This document shows, one piece after another, positions 29,450 through 37,865 of a stretch of 64,000 bases of DNA. The stretch covers positions 2,108,001-2,172,000 of the forward strand of contig JAEBUN010000005.1 in NCBI GenBank assembly GCA_023014365.1. Reading direction: 5' to 3'. The stretch comes from Lepiota brunneoincarnata (taxonomy: Eukaryota > Basidiomycota > Agaricomycetes > Agaricales > Agaricaceae). The position numbers were made by a program, and so were the translations under genes. Under the pieces are notes generated by a model that worked only from the letters and a program-made list of their open reading frames with translations, searched no databases and was not told the DNA's origin. The stretch's first letter is position 1; the number at the start of each line of letters is the position of its first letter.

Positions 29450-32400
29450 GGAGACTAGCCACCACGTCTAGCCCTCCACAAAGACCTCCTTCCCTTTCCT
29501 ATTCACAAAATGATATTAATGTTGTAAAATTACAGGAATCGTCAGCACGTGTAATACATCTACCCTGTCGAATCCGAAAACACAAGTTCACTAAGGAAGG
29601 ACCCGAAAGCGTGGAACTACTCGCCCTACTCGACTCAGGAGCAGCAGGAAACTTCATTGACCCCGGAATGGTCAAACAACATTCATTCAAAACAACACCC
29701 CTCGATCGACCCATCGAAGTACGAAATGCCGATGGATCTGTTAACGAAAATGGAACAGCCACCCACTACACGACCCTCAACCTAACGGTTAACGGGAAAA
29801 ATATGGAGATCAAACCAAAAGTAGTCTCCCTCGGAAGCCCAAGACTCATCCTTGGATTCCCTTGGCTTGCAGAACACAACCCAGACATTGACTGGGATGC
29901 CAAACAACTACGCTGGAGAAACGAACGTTGGGACAACACTATATTCCGAGAACTCATCCAATCCATGGAACCCGATTGGATCTACAACGACCAACTCAAC
30001 CACATCTCCACACTAGAGCCCACAAGCTTCGAAGAAATCAACTTCAAAGCCTCCGCATCACAATTCCTCGCCGTACAACACGGAGAAAAGAAAAACGACG
30101 ACCCAAGAAAAGTCGTACCCACGGAATTCCACGAATACCTCCCAGTATTTAGCAAGAAACAAGCCGAACGATTCCCCCCACAACAACCATGGGATCACAA
30201 AATTGAACTCAAGGAATCATTCAAACCAATTGCCATGAAGTCCTACCGACTCTCCCTCAATGAAGAAAAGGAACTCGACACGTTCCTAGAAGAAAACCTT
30301 CAAAAGGGATACATTCGACCATCCGAATCGCCAATGGCATCACCCTTCTTCTTCGTAGGAAAGAAAGATGGAAAACTACGCCCCTGTCAAGACTACAGGT
30401 ACCTCAACGAGCATACCGTCAAAAATGCGTACAACCTCCCCCTCATCTCTCATATTCTCGACAAACTCCAAGGATCAAAGTACTTTACCAAACTCGACGT
30501 ACGAGCAGGATACAACAACATCCGCATACGCAAAGGAGATGAATGGAAAGGAGCCTTCAGGACACCCCGAGGATTATTCGAACCCACGGTTATGTTCTTT
30601 GGAATGTGTAACTCCCCAGCAACATTCCAAACCATGATGGACTCATTATTTCGAAAACTCATCGACAATGGAGGAGTAATCATTTACATGGACGACATCC
30701 TCATTCACGCAAAAACAAAACAAGAACTCCGACGCCTCACAAGAGAAGTACTCAAGATACTCAAGGACAACGATCTATATCTCAAAACTGAGAAATGCGA
30801 ATTCGAGCAACAACGACTCGAATATCTAGGAGTTATTATCACTCCCGACTCAGTTTCGATGGACCCAGCAAAGCTCAAAGGCATCGCTGAATGGCCAACA
30901 CCAACTACCCCACGCGACGTACGAAAATTCATAGGATTTTGCAACTTCTATCGAAAATTCATACACCAATACGCCATATGGGCAAAACCTCTCAATGCCC
31001 TAATGTCCAAAACCAAGAAATTCGAATGGACAGAAGAATGCCAGAACGCCTTCGATACTCTCAAGAGGAAATTCCAAAGCGAACCGGTATTAATGGTCCC
31101 CGACCGAGACAAACCCTTCGAAATCGAATGCGACGCATCACTATTTGCATCAGGAGCAGTCCTACTTCAACGCGACAACAATGGAGTTAAACACCCAGTC
31201 GCATACTTCTCGAAAGGATTCTCACCAGCCGAACACAACTATCATTGCTCCGAACAGGAACTCTTCGCCATTATCCGAGCACTCAAAGAATGGCGTCACC
31301 ACATAGAAGGATCATCACACAAGACCATCGTATGGTCAGATCACGACAACCTTCGCCGCTGGAGAAAACCTGAAGACCTCAGCAGAAGACAAGCCCGATG
31401 GATTGCCTACATGCAACGATTTGACATCGAAATCCAACATATCCCTGGAAAGAAAAATGGACCAGCAGACGCCCTTTCCAGACGACCCGATCATGAACCC
31501 AAGACAAGAGACAACAAACAGGTCGTTGCACTCCCTGACAAATTCTTCACCTCAGAACAGCCACAACATATCCATATTATCGACGAAAATACTAAACAGG
31601 AAATAAAAGAGCTGTGGAAGAAAAAGAAACAGACCGACATCGCCCAAGAAGATGACTCAGGACACCCACGTGTTCAAGGAAAACTATTTATACCACAAGA
31701 TTTACACCTCAGACGCCGCTTACTGCAAAGAGTACACGACTCACCCACCGCAGGACACCCTGGAATCGCAGAAACAACTAGAAAACTCCAGGAATACGCC
31801 TACTGGCCCGGGATGCGATCATTTGTCAAAAACTATGTCAAAGGATGTGGTGCTTGCCAACAATACAAGATCAATCGCCACCCCCTAAAACCACCGCTTC
31901 AACCTATCCCTGGACCCCATTCTACCCGTCCATTCTCGAACATCTCGATGGATCTTATCACAGACCTACCCCCGGACGGACCCCATGATTCTATACTGGT
32001 CGTGGTCGACCAGCTTACGAAGGGGATAATTCTAGAACCTACTGCGAAAACCGCCAACGTGGACAAGATCGCCGAAATTCTTATCAAACGGCTATTCTCT
32101 AGATTTGGCCTTCCCGAGAAAGTTCTCAGTGATCGCGACCCCAGATTTGCTGCCAAATCCATGAAAGAATTCTACAAACAACTCGGAATCGAACAAGCAC
32201 TCTCTACCACCTACCACCCCCAGACAGACAGACAAACAGAGCGATTCAATCAAGAAATAGAACTCTACCTTGGCATCTATTGCTCATCGAACCCGAACAA
32301 ATGGGTAAAGGCACTCCCACTCCTGGAATATGTCCACAACTCAAAAACACATGCTGAACATCAACATACCCCATTTGAACTCCTCTATGGATCAAGCCCC

Positions 32401-32790
32401 AAAGGATTTCCGACCTCCGAGGAGCCAACGAACATTCCAGCAATAGGAGAGAAGTTTAAATACCTCGCCAAGATACGCCAAGAAGCCCAAGCTGCGCATG
32501 AACAAGCCAGACTAAAAATGGCTGCAAGATATAACCGGCCAGATATCAATCTAAAAGTTGGACAGAAGGTTTGGCTCGACAACCGCAACCTCCCAATTCA
32601 GTACGCCTCAAAGAAACTGGCCCAACGCCGAGAAGGTCCCTTCACCATAACAAGAAAACTCGGACCTGTAACCTATGAACTAAAATTACCCATCAAATGG
32701 AAGATCCACAACAAGTTTCATGCGAGCCTCCTAATGCCTGCAGAAGAGAACGACACACATGGGGAATACAACACAGCCCCACCACCCTGA
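29437..32790 (+). CDS. Gypsy B Pol: protease, RT, RNase H, integrase
   Basis: The frame is open from 29437 and lies -1 relative to gag; there is no obvious ATG before the protease. Protease: LLALLDSGAAGNFID and LILGFPWL. Reverse transcriptase: FFVGKKDGKLRPCQDYRYLN, FTKLDVRAGYNNIRI, FFGMCNSPATFQ and the catalytic IIYMDDILIH. RNase H: IECDASLFASGAVLLQ, SEQELFAI and DALSRRP. Integrase: HHCC-type zinc finger (VHDSPTAGHPG...CGACQQYK), then DLITDLPP, SDRDPRF and YHPQTDRQTERFNQE as the DDE context, and the GPF(T/I) module. No internal stops. It ends PAEENDTHGEYNTAPPP, where a frameshift separates the chromodomain. Confidence 0.93.
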   Translation, partial: GFCLRRLATTSSPPQRPPSLSYSQNDINVVKLQESSARVIHLPCRIRKHKFTKEGPESVELLALLDSGAAGNFIDPGMVKQHSFKTTPLDRPIEVRNADGSVNENGTATHYTTLNLTVNGKNMEIKPKVVSLGSPRLILGFPWLAEHNPDIDWDAKQLRWRNERWDNTIFRELIQSMEPDWIYNDQLNHISTLEPTSFEEINFKASASQFLAVQHGEKKNDDPRKVVPTEFHEYLPVFSKKQAERFPPQQPWDHKIELKESFKPIAMKSYRLSLNEEKELDTFLEENLQKGYIRPSESPMASPFFFVGKKDGKLRPCQDYRYLNEHTVKNAYNLPLISHILDKLQGSKYFTKLDVRAGYNNIRIRKGDEWKGAFRTPRGLFEPTVMFFGMCNSPATFQTMMDSLFRKLIDNGGVIIYMDDILIHAKTKQELRRLTREVLKILKDNDLYLKTEKCEFEQQRLEYLGVIITPDSVSMDPAKLKGIAEWPTPTTPRDVRKFIGFCNFYRKFIHQYAIWAKPLNALMSKTKKFEWTEECQNAFDTLKRKFQSEPVLMVPDRDKPFEIECDASLFASGAVLLQRDNNGVKHPVAYFSKGFSPAEHNYHCSEQELFAIIRALKEWRHHIEGSSHKTIVWSDHDNLRRWRKPEDLSRRQARWIAYMQRFDIEIQHIPGKKNGPADALSRRPDHEPKTRDNKQVVALPDKFFTSEQPQHIHIIDENTKQEIKELWKKKKQTDIAQEDDSGHPRVQGKLFIPQDLHLRRRLLQRVHDSPTAGHPGIAETTRKLQEYAYWPGMRSFVKNYVKGCGACQQYKINRHPLKPPLQPIPGPHSTRPFSNISMDLITDLPPDGPHDSILVVVDQLTKGIILEPTAKTANVDKIAEILIKRLFSRFGLPEKVLSDRDPRFAAKSMKEFYKQLGIEQALSTTYHPQTDRQTERFNQEIELYLGIYCSSNPNKWVKALPLLEYVHNSKTHAEHQHTPFELLYGSSPKGFPTSEEPTNIPAIGEKFKYLAKIRQEAQAAHEQARLKMAARYNRPDINLKVGQKVWLDNRNLPIQYASKKLAQRREGPFTITRKLGPVTYELKLPIKWKIHNKFHASLLMPAEENDTHGEYNTAPPP

Positions 32791-33106
32791 CCTTGTAAAT
32801 GGAGAAGAAGAATACGAGGTCGAGTCAATACTGCGCCACAGAAAATTCCGGAACAAGTATCAATTCCTAGTCAGATGGAAAGGATACCTTCCCACTGAGG
32901 ATTCCTGGGAGCCAGAAGCAAACCTGGAGAACGCCAAGGAAGTCATTGAAGAATATAAAAGGGCCCACAAATTAGACAACCCCACCAATGACCCAACCAC
33001 CCAACACTCGAGCAACCACTCCAGACCTCCCAGAGCCAGACAACGATGGACGCCTTCTCATCCGGGAAAGAATCATATCCCTGGCGAACCGCGTCGCAGG
33101 AAATAG
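32759..33106 (+). CDS. Gypsy B chromodomain segment
   Basis: The chromodomain EEEYEVESILRHRK..YQFLVRWKGYLPTEDSWEPEANL is complete but sits in another frame than the integrase, which stops at 32790. In A and C the chromodomain follows a PPP stretch in frame. Here CCACCACCCTGACC looks like CCACCACCTGACC with one extra C, so a single-base insertion in this copy is likely. A programmed shift is the alternative. Confidence 0.75.
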   Translation: MGNTTQPHHPDLVNGEEEYEVESILRHRKFRNKYQFLVRWKGYLPTEDSWEPEANLENAKEVIEEYKRAHKLDNPTNDPTTQHSSNHSRPPRARQRWTPSHPGKNHIPGEPRRRK

Positions 33107-34202
33107 CCAACCTAACCCTGCCACCGATACTGCTGACGACCAACCAGACAGGACCAACAGTCCTTATATCATCCGGCATACCTTCCTTCCCTCCAACCAA
33201 CCCGAGATACGATCCATCCTTTTACACGAAGTTCCCTTTCATATTACCGGAACCCGTCTTAAACGCAGTCCAGCGATGGTACCCCTGGTCGACACCTGCT
33301 GGAAGACATTTACTGCTCTTCTGTATCACAAGCGCCTCGTCCACGACCGAGCAACAGAATTCGAAAAACTATGCGCCACTATTCTTTCTAGCGCAACAGA
33401 GGAACAGGACCACAATACCATTTCTGCCATGCTATCAACCGCTCTCACCGAATTCCCGTTCGAGAGTCCGATCCCAAGCCCGAGCAATGGAAGCGGAAGT
33501 CAGGACCGCCCTATCCTACCTATCGGGACCACCACCCAACCTTCCAACCCTCCCATGGTGGATACGAGTAACCAACCATCAAGTGTTGTACAAGCTATAT
33601 CTGCTTCTAATGACGCCCCCATCGGGACTACCACCACTCACTTATCCACCACCCGAACTCGCTGCAATTGCTGCCATCGATTCGGCCATATCAAAGCAGG
33701 ATGCCCGCGCTACCAATGTCGATATTGTCGAAAGATTGCCCCAGGCCATTACGAGAAGCACTGCGAGAGAAACCCTTACCAGCATCAACCCGCAAGTATG
33801 GTACCTGGCCTGTATCGCCGCCCACGAGGAATACCAAGCAGAGCTCGATCCCTCACACGCGAAACCACAAACAACAATATTCGACACATTGTTGCAAGCA
33901 CCGAGCAGCGCCCCGCTTCAGCCAGACCCCTCCGCACCCGAATTCAAAATGCCCCCGTCGTCATTCTGACCACCAACGCCACCACCACACCTGCTAGCGG
34001 AAGCCACCAACTTCCTGAATCAATCCTTCGGCGCACCCGCCACCATTCACTCCAGAGAACCCATCGTCATCGACCTCACCCAAGACCCGCCATCCCCAGA
34101 CCACCAAGCTACCGAAGCGACTCCCCAGAACCCGACCCATACTTCGACTGGGACCCCATCGCCGAATCAAACATTACAGGAGAGCCTGTCGGATTATACT
34201 GA
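32988..34202 (+). CDS. Gypsy B ORF3, tandem zinc-knuckle protein
   Basis: 404 codons downstream of pol. The N-terminal 215 residues are of unknown fold, with WKTFTALLYHKRL and FEKLCATIL as helix-like stretches. At about residues 226-260 a paired knuckle CNCCHRFGHIKAGC-PRYQC-RYCRKIAPGHYEKHC is seen. The C-terminus is basic and Pro-rich, ending IAESNITGEP plus four residues. The paired knuckle recurs in A and C and the end motif recurs in C. It may bind nucleic acid. The family is not one I recognise. A 307-aa ORF in another frame overlaps it. Confidence 0.65.
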   Translation: MTQPPNTRATTPDLPEPDNDGRLLIRERIISLANRVAGNSQPNPATDTADDQPDRTNSPYIIRHTFLPSNQPEIRSILLHEVPFHITGTRLKRSPAMVPLVDTCWKTFTALLYHKRLVHDRATEFEKLCATILSSATEEQDHNTISAMLSTALTEFPFESPIPSPSNGSGSQDRPILPIGTTTQPSNPPMVDTSNQPSSVVQAISASNDAPIGTTTTHLSTTRTRCNCCHRFGHIKAGCPRYQCRYCRKIAPGHYEKHCERNPYQHQPASMVPGLYRRPRGIPSRARSLTRETTNNNIRHIVASTEQRPASARPLRTRIQNAPVVILTTNATTTPASGSHQLPESILRRTRHHSLQRTHRHRPHPRPAIPRPPSYRSDSPEPDPYFDWDPIAESNITGEPVGLY

Positions 34203-34245
34203 GGATATGTCTGATGAGGACATCAGACCTTACGAAAGGGGATAA

Positions 34246-34947
34246 TGTTATGAACAGTCCAGACCGGGAGGAACAAGAACTATTGTTCGACTTTACAAGA
34301 TGGGTACAGGAGACTACAGACCAATTACGGGCACAAGAATACGAAGACGAGGAAGGGGAATATTACACCGCCATGCAGGACCTGGCGAGAGAAGCAGGAA
34401 TGGAGATAACCTTGGAGGATATATTGGAATACCCCGAGGACGAGGAAGATAACCATGGATCAACCGACCCAACCTCCGATACGGATGGAAGCACTGAGAG
34501 AATGGAGAGCGAGAACGGAGAGGACTCCATGGAGATACAATCGGGAGAAGAAGATTATGAGTCAGAGGAAAGCGATGGAACATCGCACAGCAGTAGCGAG
34601 AGTACTGACTCATTGTAATATAAATAACGCTAGGATGCCATCAGCCAGGATGTGCATCATGGTCAGGACTGCGCATGACCAGTAGAACAGCCAAGTAACC
34701 TATAACGAGTATATAGCACCTCATAGGTATGTATATAAGGCCTGTACAAGTAGAGATTAAAGCCTCAAGCTTTAATCTTGTTAACAGCGGTCGTTTACCT
34801 CTCTGCCTTAACTTGGCGTCTTCCCTCGTTATCTCATTGAGCGCGATCCACTAAGCTCTATAAGGCCAACCATCTCGGACACCTTGTAGAGTGATTGAAG
34901 GCCGTCTCCAGTTATCCTCGGATACAGAAGGAGCACGGATCATAACA
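34246..34947 (+). repeat. Gypsy B 3' LTR
   Basis: 702 bp, preceded by the purine-rich AAAGGGGATAA and followed by the TSD TACAA. It carries a 4-bp insertion before the TATA box relative to the 5' LTR. Confidence 0.94.
34250..34618 (+). CDS. U3-encoded acidic ORF, 3' LTR copy
   Basis: 122 residues from ATG 34250 to TAA 34618. An in-frame ATG at 34214, in the internal region, would add 12 residues. The protein begins NSPDREEQELLFDFTRWVQE, has the conserved block MEITLEDILEYPE, and ends in an acidic Ser-rich tail. In the element RNA this copy sits at the 3' end, downstream of ORF3 and inside U3. No homologue recognised. The frame is open in all four LTR copies in the window. Confidence 0.6.
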   Translation: MNSPDREEQELLFDFTRWVQETTDQLRAQEYEDEEGEYYTAMQDLAREAGMEITLEDILEYPEDEEDNHGSTDPTSDTDGSTERMESENGEDSMEIQSGEEDYESEESDGTSHSSSESTDSL

Positions 34948-34952
34948 TACAA

Positions 34953-35104
34953 TATCATTGGCGACAGCCAATACAATGATTACGACTATGCCTACAATGG
35001 TTATGGCTACGATTAGGAATGATTACTTCCACAATCCACATCCCACACCCATACCCTGCCATTTGTTAACTTCAAAACAGAGTTTGAAGATTAGAAGGGG
35101 GTAA
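34953..35104 (+). pseudogene. Gypsy A 3' end before its LTR
   Basis: After element B, the 3' part of A resumes (TATCATTGGCGACAG), probably the end of ORF3. It runs to a purine-rich tract (AGAAGGGGGTAA) that abuts the 3' LTR at 35105. Confidence 0.7.
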
Positions 35105-35456
35105 TGTTACCATTTTTCCCCTTTTGTGTGCCCACCCACCTATTTTTACTTATCACATGTCACCGCCCGTTGTCAGTGCTCGGTTATATTTACTTATTAC
35201 ATGCCACTGCCCGTCTATAGTTAGCTTATCTTTGGCTTGTGATTTCCACCTGTTCACATGTGATTCTTTTCTTTCTCATGCCAGTCACCCCAGTAGTATA
35301 TATAGACCTAGATATTACTTGTAATCTCTAGCTTTGTCTTGTTATACACAGTATTTGTTCCTGCTCTTTGGTATCACCTTAGACTTGCTTGCACTACTCA
35401 ACGGTTAACTTGTCATTAATCGCATTGAGCCTTGCAGATGCCTAACCAGCGTAACA
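35105..35456 (+). repeat. Gypsy A 3' LTR
   Basis: 352 bp, TGTTACCATTT...CAGCGTAACA, followed by the TSD CAGGA at 35457-35461. Confidence 0.9.
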
Positions 35457-35461
35457 CAGGA

Positions 35462-35795
35462 TGTCTATACAGACTTGGTCCTGTCCTACTAAGCATGACT
35501 TGGAGATGACGGAGCACTATAGTCCAGCCAGTTTAGAGGCAAAGAGGTATAGGAGGCAAGAACTGTATAACACTAAGATAAGGATACATGACAATGTACT
35601 GTATCCTTATATACTTTCAAGTGTGGCTGTACTCCTACTGTAATAATCCAGACCAGAGTAGATACAAGTCAGAGATAAGGGAAAACGAGGCATGTACTAA
35701 GAATAGTCCTTCTGATGTACACTACTGATGGTTTCATAGTGACATGAGAATATAAACTAAATATAACCGTTCTTCTGATGAGACTTCTGATAACA
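35462..35795 (-). repeat. Gypsy C 3' LTR, remaining 334 bp
   Basis: It continues the LTR started at 11897-11948 and parallels 43279-43612. On the minus strand the LTR starts TGTTATCAGAAG. Confidence 0.9.
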
Positions 35796-36078
35796 TTAGG
35801 TCTGTTTCTAGAGTTGTTTTTCCATAACAACTCATTAGTTTCCTTCTTCTGGGTATTTGGCTAGGTAGTTTGGTTTGTAGTAGTCGACTTGGGGGTTTTC
35901 GGTGGAATCGGGGCAAGGAGGAATGACTGGGGAAAAGGTAAGAGTGAGGGTTCTGCGTAAGTCGAGTATGGTGGCTGTTTCTGGGGAGGGGGGTTGTCCT
36001 GGATAAAAGATGTCATATAAGAGGTGTCTGAAGTGAGGGCTTTCTATTCTTTCTTTTGGTGGGGTGATTGGTTCTTCT

Positions 36079-37106
36079 TCAGAAGGAACTGCATGGTTCT
36101 CCTGTGATATTTGATTCAGCGATACCATCATAGCATTCCTTGTAGTAGTTGTTGTCGGTGAGATCGATGTAACAATTGTGAGTTGTGGGAGTGGTCAAGG
36201 AATGGGTTGTTGAATTTCTGGAGTAGGGGGTGTGTCGGGTCTTCCAATTTGGACATTCGGTCTGTTTATGGTGAGGTTGGAAAACTGCGCAGTGGGGGCA
36301 TCTGTACTTGATGCAGTCATAAGAGTAGTGCCCTGGGGCATATTGCTTGCATCCGAGGCAGGCAAATTGGGGGCAATCCATGGCCCAGTGTCCGGTGTGT
36401 CTGCATTGGATGCACACTGACCTATCGGTGGTTTGGGGGTCGGTTTGTGTGTGAACGGAATTGGTGGGGTTCCAAACTGGGACATTGTTATTGGTGACGG
36501 TGGGGGTGGTGTTTCTGGTGGGGGTGACATGTCTGAAAGGGTTTCTGATACTGGTGGGCTTCTTTCCCTTATTGGGAGTGGGGATGGTGATAGTGGTAGT
36601 GGTTGTCATGGTAATGGGGGTGACGGTTGTGGTGGGGGGCTGCGAGGTATGTACCTCATCTCATTTGGGTAGGTTCTTCGAGACCTTGGACATGAGGCTT
36701 GATTGTGAGTGGAGAAGTTGCTCGAGTGATTCTGCCCAGGCACATTGCATATTGTACGCAGCAGCAAGAGCCTTAGTCTGTTGTATGTGGTGGGTGTAGT
36801 CCAACCAGAGTTGTCAGTTGTATTCTGAAATTGGAGAGTGTTCCAATTTATCTGTAATGGTTCAGCTGGTTGCAGCCTTGCGCAAATCTCCATCAGAAGG
36901 GTGATTTGGTCCATGTGATCGTATTCCAGCTGTATGGAATCTGAGGGAGGCAGCTGGGGTGATTGTTGGTTCTGGGGTGGTGTTGGGGTCAGGGATCTTG
37001 CCTCTATCGGTGGTGTAGGTTGTGGTGAAGGTGTGAGAGGGGGTGTAGGGAGACGGGGCTGGTATGGGAGTTGTCTGAAGTGTTGTATGTTCGACCTTCT
37101 GGTCAT
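36079..37106 (-). pseudogene. Gypsy C ORF3 with three zinc-knuckle-like motifs
   Basis: Two overlapping open pieces (37106-36606 and 36609-36079, different frames) make up ORF3. The second has CIQCRHTGHWAMDC, CLGCKQYAPGHYSYDC and a third CPHCAVFQPHHKQTEC. It ends GIAESNITGEP plus four residues, as in B. The ten codons of IAESNITGEP differ from B at five third positions and nowhere else. Confidence 0.65.
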
Positions 37107-37205
37107 TGATGATGATTATGGAGGATGATGAGGAAGATGGAGAGGGTGTGGTGGAATAAGGGGGTGTGGTTTGGGAGCAAGTGAGATTGGGGTTCATGGG
37201 CATCT

Positions 37206-37865
37206 TTAAGTACATTTGTTGTGAGAATGAAGTTGTCTTTGGTAGGGTTTGATGGGTTCCTGTTCTTTCTGGGGAATTCCATGAGCTTCTTTATATTCTG
37301 TTAGGTATTCTTCAGCGTTTGTACAGAGTGTTTTGTCAGTGATCCATTCGTTCTCCGTGTGGGAGTATCCTTTCCATTTGACGTAGTATTGGAGTTTTCT
37401 GTGGTGTTGTTGGTGGTTTAGAATGGCTTCTATTTTGTATTCTTCTTCTTCATTGATGATGTCTGGTGGTGGTGGCATCAGATGAGGTCTGTATGCTTCT
37501 GTTTTGTTGTATGGGGTTAAGAGGTTTTGGTGGAATACTGGATGTATCTTCCATTTGATTGGAAGTTTTAGTTTGTATGTGAGTGGTGATAAGACTTCTG
37601 AGATGGGGAAGGGTCCTAATCTTTTTGGGGATATTTTGTTGGAGATGAAGGGGAGTTTGAGGTTCTTGGCTTCTAGCCATACTTTTTGATGTGTTTCAAG
37701 GGGTTTGACAGTTCTTCTGGTTCTTTGTTTCATAATGTTGGCAGAGAGTTGATGTGCTGCATGTGCTTCTTTTCTGGCATCATCAAGAAGTCTGATGCAT
37801 TCGTCTACTGATGGAAAGTTTGATGTTTCCATTATCATGGGTATTGGTGGAGGGTTGTATCCCAT
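37206..37865 (-). pseudogene. Gypsy C integrase C-terminus and chromodomain
   Basis: The frame contains QKVWLEAKNLKL and LGPFPISEV (GPF module), then a chromodomain EEEYKIEAILNHQQ..LQYYVKWKGYSHTENEW in frame. The catalytic core lies upstream at 37866-38200, with SDQDPRFAANS and TAYHPQTDGSTKQ readable, where a Glu has become Lys. Confidence 0.85.

Larger units (their letters stand above)
26700..34947 (+). mobile_element. Gypsy B (chromovirus), nearly intact
   Basis: An 8,248-bp element has LTRs 26700-27397 (698 bp) and 34246-34947 (702 bp) and TSD TACAA at 26695-26699 and 34948-34952. It lies 16 bp from the copia element in the same host (A). Interior: self-priming site, gag, pol in the -1 frame, chromodomain, ORF3, purine tract AAAGGGGATAA. 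The six LTR substitutions are all CpG transitions. There is also a 4-bp insertion. A young solo LTR of this family is at 50415-51112 and an old one at 44731-45426. Confidence 0.95.
11949..35456 (+). mobile_element. Gypsy A (chromovirus), host of four later insertions
   Basis: LTRs lie at 11949-12306 and 35105-35456. The TSD CAGGA is at 11944-11948 and 35457-35461. Without its insertions (solo Y LTR, KH element, copia, gypsy B) A is about 7.6 kb. Order: gag with CCHC, protease, reverse transcriptase, RNase H, integrase, chromodomain, zinc-knuckle ORF3. All frames carry stops or shifts. Because the KH element, copia and B all sit inside it and look far younger, A must predate them. Confidence 0.92.

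Noticed and set aside
33046..33969. 307-codon ORF overlapping ORF3 of element B
   Set aside because: It lacks the zinc-knuckle and terminal motifs that recur in A and C, and lies within the longer conserved frame. Kept only as an overlap.
34314..34613. 99-codon antisense ORF in the B LTRs
   Set aside because: Present in the three young copies because the sense frame is acidic and purine-rich. It is not open over its full length in the old LTR as the sense frame is.
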